64,000 nucleotides of DNA from Andalucia godoyi (lineage: Eukaryota; Discoba; Jakobea; Jakobida; Andaluciidae). This document shows positions 60,151-64,000 of this stretch, one piece after another (the stretch's first letter is position 1; each line of letters opens with the position of its first letter). The notes under the pieces were generated by a model that worked only from the letters and a program-made list of their open reading frames with translations, made no database searches and was not told where the DNA came from. Location of the stretch: assembly GCA_009859145.1 (NCBI GenBank), contig VRVR01000008.1, positions 359,957 through 423,956 on the forward strand. The letters run 5' to 3'. A program made the position numbers and the translations under genes.

Positions 60151-60307
60151 GCCGGCCGCTCGAGTCTTTGACGAACACACTAAGGAGCAGTTTGCAAAAA
60201 AAAATAAAAATAAGAGAACCACATAACCATTCTGAGATCTATCTCGCCATTACAGATCAGACTGCAACAACACCATCACAGGAAGCTTCTGGATCGCAAA
60301 AGGGGAA

Positions 60308-61870
60308 ATGCGCAGAAGGTCACTGCTTGTTGCAATCGTTCTGATGGTGATGGGACTTGAATATCGGATCGGATGCCATGGGATGGATACGTCCGGAGTA
60401 TTCGCAGACGCGGAGCGGATTCACTATCGAGACCACGTCAAAGGCATGTTCGATCATGCATTCTCGTCGTATATGACCCATGCGTTTCCACAAGACGAAT
60501 TACGGCCACTGACATGCTCGGGGAGAAACACGTGGGGGCCGTATGCGCTAACTTTGGTCGATGCCATGGACACATTGGCAATCATGGGCAATCGTACAGA
60601 ATTTGAGCGCGCCGTTCGCTGGGTAATTGAAAATGCACGATTCGATCGCGACATTACTGTTTCGGTCTTTGAAACCAACATTCGCATTCTCGGGGGCCTG
60701 CTGTCGTCGCACTTCTTTGCTTTCGAGTACGAGGAAAGTAAATTGGAATGGTACCAAGGAGAGCTGCTTTCCCTGGCCGTGGATTTGGGCAGGCGCCTTC
60801 TTCCAGCCTTTGAAACTCCCACTGGAATTCCGTTTGGAATGGTGAACCTGCAAACGGGCGTGAATCCAGGAGAATCGAAGGTGACGTCAACTGCCGGCGC
60901 CGGGACGTTCCTGCTGGAGTTCGGCATTCTTTCTCGTCTTACTGGAGATCCGGTTTTTGAGCAGGCTGCTCGAAATGCATCGAATGCGCTCTTTCGGTAC
61001 CGATCGTCCATAGGACTGGTTGGAAACCATATTTCAGTCGTTGATGGAACGTGGACATTGCGAGATGCGGGCATCGGCGCGGGTGTGGATTCCTTCCTGG
61101 AATACCTTGCAAAATCGTACTTGTTGTTCGGCGATGTCGATTCCATTGAGAAGTTTGTCGTTCTCGAGAAACCGATCAACGCGTATCTGAAGCGCGGTCC
61201 GTGGTATTTTGATGTCAATATGGATACGGGCGGCGTTTCATGGCCTCTCTACAACAGCCTTCAGGGCTTTTGGCCAGGTTTGCTGGCGTCGCTGGGACGG
61301 GTTCCGGAGGCGCAGGAAACAATGAAAGCATTTCATGGCGTTTGGCGCCAGTTTGGGTCGGTTCCTGAAGGGTTTAATGTGCTAACCGGTTCTGTGCAGG
61401 CTGGGCAAAGTGGATATCCTCTTCGCCCGGAATTGATGGAATCGGCGTACCATTTGTATCGCGCCACGAAGGATCCGCTGTATCTCATGATGGGCAGGGA
61501 TTACGTCGAGAGTTTAGACTACGTCTCTCGCGTCCCATGCGGGTATGCAAATGTCTTGGATGTTCAGAACCGGCAGCTGGACGATCGCATGGAATCGTTT
61601 TTTCTTTCAGAAACGCTCAAGTACCTTTACCTTCTCTTTGACACGGAGAATCCGATGCATCAACGCTGGATGATTCTCAACACGGAAGGCCATCCGTTCC
61701 CCGTGCAAACAAACAACATGGACGACAACGTCCGACGAGGTTCGTTAAAGAATGCATCTGGACATCCTGCTCCGTTTTCATGTCCTGTGCGGGAATCCCT
61801 GGCAGACCTGTCAAGGTGTGGGCTTGACTTGGTAGCCATCGATCGTCAGACCGACTCTTACAAAACGTAG
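60308..61870 (+). CDS. GH47 EDEM-like ER degradation-enhancing alpha-mannosidase-like protein
   Basis: The 520-residue product starts at ATG 60308 with a signal peptide (MRRRSLLVAIVLMVMGLEYR). The GH47 fold is clear: VKGMFDHAFSSYMTHAFPQD, WGPYALTLVDAMDTLAIMGN, VFETNIRILGGLLSSHFFAF, GAGTFLLEFGILSRLTGDPV, GAGVDSFLEYLAKSYLLFGD, YPLRPELMESAYHLYRATKD and FFLSETLKYLYLLFDTENPM. YMTHAFPQDEL-PL is the EDEM rather than the ER/Golgi mannosidase I spelling, and length is closest to EDEM2. EDEM proteins trim or recognise mannose on misfolded glycoproteins for ERAD. The stop at 61870 is 6 bp from the convergent GH99 stop. Confidence 0.92.
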   Translation: MRRRSLLVAIVLMVMGLEYRIGCHGMDTSGVFADAERIHYRDHVKGMFDHAFSSYMTHAFPQDELRPLTCSGRNTWGPYALTLVDAMDTLAIMGNRTEFERAVRWVIENARFDRDITVSVFETNIRILGGLLSSHFFAFEYEESKLEWYQGELLSLAVDLGRRLLPAFETPTGIPFGMVNLQTGVNPGESKVTSTAGAGTFLLEFGILSRLTGDPVFEQAARNASNALFRYRSSIGLVGNHISVVDGTWTLRDAGIGAGVDSFLEYLAKSYLLFGDVDSIEKFVVLEKPINAYLKRGPWYFDVNMDTGGVSWPLYNSLQGFWPGLLASLGRVPEAQETMKAFHGVWRQFGSVPEGFNVLTGSVQAGQSGYPLRPELMESAYHLYRATKDPLYLMMGRDYVESLDYVSRVPCGYANVLDVQNRQLDDRMESFFLSETLKYLYLLFDTENPMHQRWMILNTEGHPFPVQTNNMDDNVRRGSLKNASGHPAPFSCPVRESLADLSRCGLDLVAIDRQTDSYKT

Positions 61871-61876
61871 GACAAC

Positions 61877-63154
61877 TCAACGGGTTTCCAAGTATTGTCC
61901 AATCCATTTGGCTGTTGCTGCCATGTAGTAGTCGGGATCACCCTCCGTGGAATAATCCAGGTACTTGTGAGTACTGGAAGAGTGGGCGACAGCAGGCTCG
62001 ATCTGCGTCCCTTCGTGCCATTCGTTGAAGGATGTGATTCCGACTGCCCCTGGCTGCAGGTCCATCGCAGCCTTCCAACTTGCATCATAGTACGCTCCTT
62101 GCGATCGACTGTGAGTGTTTCGAGAATTCCATGGACGAATACGCTCGTCGTCATATCCCGGTCCGACGCACGGAACAAATATCAAGTGGTTCTGATCTGC
62201 GAACGTGCTGATGGTTTTCCAGTTCGCTCGTGTGGAGCCCCAGACAAACCCGTCGGCGGCAAAGTATGTGTAGATGCCATCGAATCCGGCTCTCTGCAGT
62301 TCCTGCAGGTGCTGGTTTTCTACTACAAGCCCAATGAACACAGCGTCAGCGTGCCGACTTCGAATTCCCAGCGATCCGCCGGGCAGCAGCAACTCGGCCC
62401 ACTCGTTAGAAGTCGTTAAATATGAATCGTAGATAAAAAACCAAGGCAGGAATGCCGGGTACTGGGAATATGTTTCGTAAATATAATCGATGTTCTTCGC
62501 GACGTTCCGTGCATCGCGCCTGGGGTACGGTTCAATATGAAAGGAAATCCTCATACCGTAAAGCTCCGCAGCGGCAAACAACAATGGAAGTACTTCATCT
62601 GTCATGCCGCGTTCCCCCTGTTCGTCTTGCTTGTCACCCCACCAAGTCACGCACGCCGTACCGACTCCAGCGGCTGCCATCCAAGCAAAATGAGCATTCA
62701 CGACTGACGGGTCCTTTGACGAATACAGCCCAAGGGCCGGCCAAAACGTAGATCCAATATCCTCTGGAGCTTGAAACTCCTTTCCATCAGTGACCAGCAC
62801 CTTGTGATTCCAATGAATATACTTGCCATTGTTGCTCGGGTTCCCATACCACGAATAATAGAATGCGTGGACTCGGTGGTCCACAACAAACGTCTTTGCT
62901 GTCCCGAGATTATCCAGGAATACTTGGGTGTCTCGAATAACGTCATCTGCGTGGGACAGTCCTTTCGACATGGCTGCCACAAGCCCTGCACTCAGCGTCG
63001 AATCCTGTGATGCGGATGCAGATTGCGGGAGGTCGGACTGGGGGGCAGGCTCTGCTACAAGCCACTTGAACACAAAGACAACAGTAAATACGCCAATCAA
63101 AACGAACTTGAGGTGCCGGATTGAAGGACGCAACTGTGCCGGCGATAGTCTCAT
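61877..63154 (-). CDS. GH99 glycoprotein endo-alpha-1,2-mannosidase (MANEA-like)
   Basis: From ATG 63154 the product is 425 residues. An N-terminal anchor (about 15-35, HLKFVLIGVFTVVFVFKWLV) makes it a type II membrane protein, as for the Golgi enzyme. The GH99 core includes VHAFYYSWYGNPSNNGKYIH, WNHKVLVTDGKEFQAPEDIG, VTWWGDKQDEQGERGMTDEV, SFHIEPYPRRDARNVAKNID and the C-terminal ITSFNEWHEGTQIEPAV, which holds the catalytic-loop glutamates. MANEA removes glucosylated mannose from N-glycans that escaped glucosidase trimming. Its tail-to-tail partner is the EDEM-like gene. Confidence 0.93.
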   Translation of the reverse strand: MRLSPAQLRPSIRHLKFVLIGVFTVVFVFKWLVAEPAPQSDLPQSASASQDSTLSAGLVAAMSKGLSHADDVIRDTQVFLDNLGTAKTFVVDHRVHAFYYSWYGNPSNNGKYIHWNHKVLVTDGKEFQAPEDIGSTFWPALGLYSSKDPSVVNAHFAWMAAAGVGTACVTWWGDKQDEQGERGMTDEVLPLLFAAAELYGMRISFHIEPYPRRDARNVAKNIDYIYETYSQYPAFLPWFFIYDSYLTTSNEWAELLLPGGSLGIRSRHADAVFIGLVVENQHLQELQRAGFDGIYTYFAADGFVWGSTRANWKTISTFADQNHLIFVPCVGPGYDDERIRPWNSRNTHSRSQGAYYDASWKAAMDLQPGAVGITSFNEWHEGTQIEPAVAHSSSTHKYLDYSTEGDPDYYMAATAKWIGQYLETR

Positions 63155-64000
63155 CACGCCAATCCCACGTGTGCGGTCTGCAATGTGCCGACTTCATTCC
63201 AAAACGGGAAACAAATGAACATACAAAAAGTACTGCGGCCTTGGAGAAAAATGTCGAAGCGCCGATCTGTCGGACTCTCTTAAGACTACGACGGCTTTTT
63301 GATTGCTGGTTTATTCTGAAAATGAACATACATCTCGCCTACGCTGTACACAGAGCATGCATGACCATCGCCAGTCATGCGTACTCAGTGTTGCAACCCG
63401 GGCCACTTAAGCATGGGGTGGAAGGGGGTAGGCCTTAGCACGCCTTGCCCGTGTTCTCAAGAAAAAAATGTTGTTGCGCGCACCCATTCCCCAATCGCGA
63501 TCAATCCGGAATGCACACTGTGGACATGCAAACACCCTCCAATGCGGCGCTTTTCCCTTTCTGCAGGCTCCCTCCGCACTATATGAAACGGGGTCGAATT
63601 TCGGAAGGACGACAGTGTCTTACTCCCTCACACAGCCATTTTGCAAGCTTGCGATGCATGTCTGTCGTCAGGCTGCGGATCTGCTGATGCATTTGCAAAC
63701 ACAGGCCTCTTGTCAAGTGGGATTTGGTTCTTGTCCCGCACGCCGCTCAGCTGTGGAATGCACCCGGTGCGGACGGCCCAGCGTCAGAGGGATTGCCGCG
63801 AAAATGTCATACGTCTCACGTAGCTTGGCAGGTGGTCACTTACATTCGAATCGCGTGGCAAACACAAAAAATGCAAAACAAAAGGGGGTTGCTGCTTTAA
63901 AATGGTGTCCCAGAAAATTAGTGTCTGAACAATTCGGTTAAACGAGCAAACCCGGATGTCTCATTTTCGCTTGCGGACTGCTGCTTGCGTACGTTCATGC
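63155..64000. other. Right-hand flank, no assigned gene
   Basis: Several short open frames exist, the longest on the plus strand at 63468-63941 (157 codons, Cys- and His-rich, many Arg), but all three plus frames are open together and none resembles known protein. GTTGCAACCCGG at 63391 also occurs near 39823. At the edge, the minus strand from 64000 to about 63926 reads a short C-terminus-like peptide ending SGFARLTELFRH and a stop; this could be the tail of a gene entering from the right, at low confidence. Confidence 0.35.

Noticed and set aside
63468-63941. 157-codon plus-strand frame
   Set aside because: All three plus frames are open here, the product is Cys/Arg/His-rich, and no family is recognised.

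Overview
The window is nuclear DNA from a unicellular eukaryote with a compact, intron-poor genome. It carries about thirty protein genes in 64 kb. Most are single uninterrupted reading frames with A-rich start contexts. A few short introns (about 155-220 nt) are visible. Their donors read GTATGY, GTACGT or, in one case, probably GCATGC, and their acceptors read TATAG or TTTAG. A flagellated cell is suggested by an LRRCC1/VFL1-like protein, NEDD1 and several large coiled-coil proteins. Type II NADH dehydrogenase, a sugar-lactone oxidase, TRAP-gamma, GH99 endomannosidase and a Fanzor relic are also present. I cannot assign a lineage from sequence alone; a zoosporic or otherwise flagellated protist or basal fungus fits.

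Layout. 0-2.4 kb: the 5' end of a gene leaving the left edge, a broken Fanzor (eukaryotic TnpB homologue), and a 528-bp candidate element with 16-bp inverted ends. 2.4-21 kb: OST1, LRRCC1-like, a large coiled-coil/PH-like protein, another coiled-coil protein, a lactone oxidase, a tandem-Dabb membrane protein, RUVBL1 (two introns) and TRAP-gamma. 21-30 kb: a 2560-residue WD40/coiled-coil protein, a gene-poor gap with a possible second Fanzor scrap, and a UQCC5/SMIM4-like protein. 30-45 kb: a 1618-residue solenoid-like protein, a two-TM protein, CDC6/ORC1, a COX5C-like subunit (one intron), a small coiled coil, NEDD1, an unknown 429-residue protein and mL41. 45-57.7 kb: mitochondrial IF3, an S28 carboxypeptidase, a 1040-residue cysteine-rich multipass protein, REXO4, a short CCDC6-like protein, DRG2, NDH2 and a VanZ-like protein. 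57.7-64 kb: a repeat-rich patch with a frameshifted Crinkler/kinase-type relic, a tail-to-tail GH47 (EDEM) and GH99 pair, and an unassigned right flank.

Themes. Genes alternate strands, so most neighbours are convergent or divergent, with 6-450 bp gaps at convergent ends. Three functional groups recur: ER N-glycoprotein handling (OST1, TRAP-gamma, EDEM, GH99), mitochondrial function (NDH2, COX5C-like, UQCC5-like, mL41, IF3), and centrosome or basal-body coiled-coil proteins (LRRCC1, NEDD1, CCDC6-like and several unknowns). Degenerate mobile DNA is confined to small islands at about 0.6-2.4, 4.0-4.3, 29.2-29.7, 42.8-43.1 and 57.9-60.2 kb. Two dispersed repeat families, called R1 and R2 here, link some of these islands.
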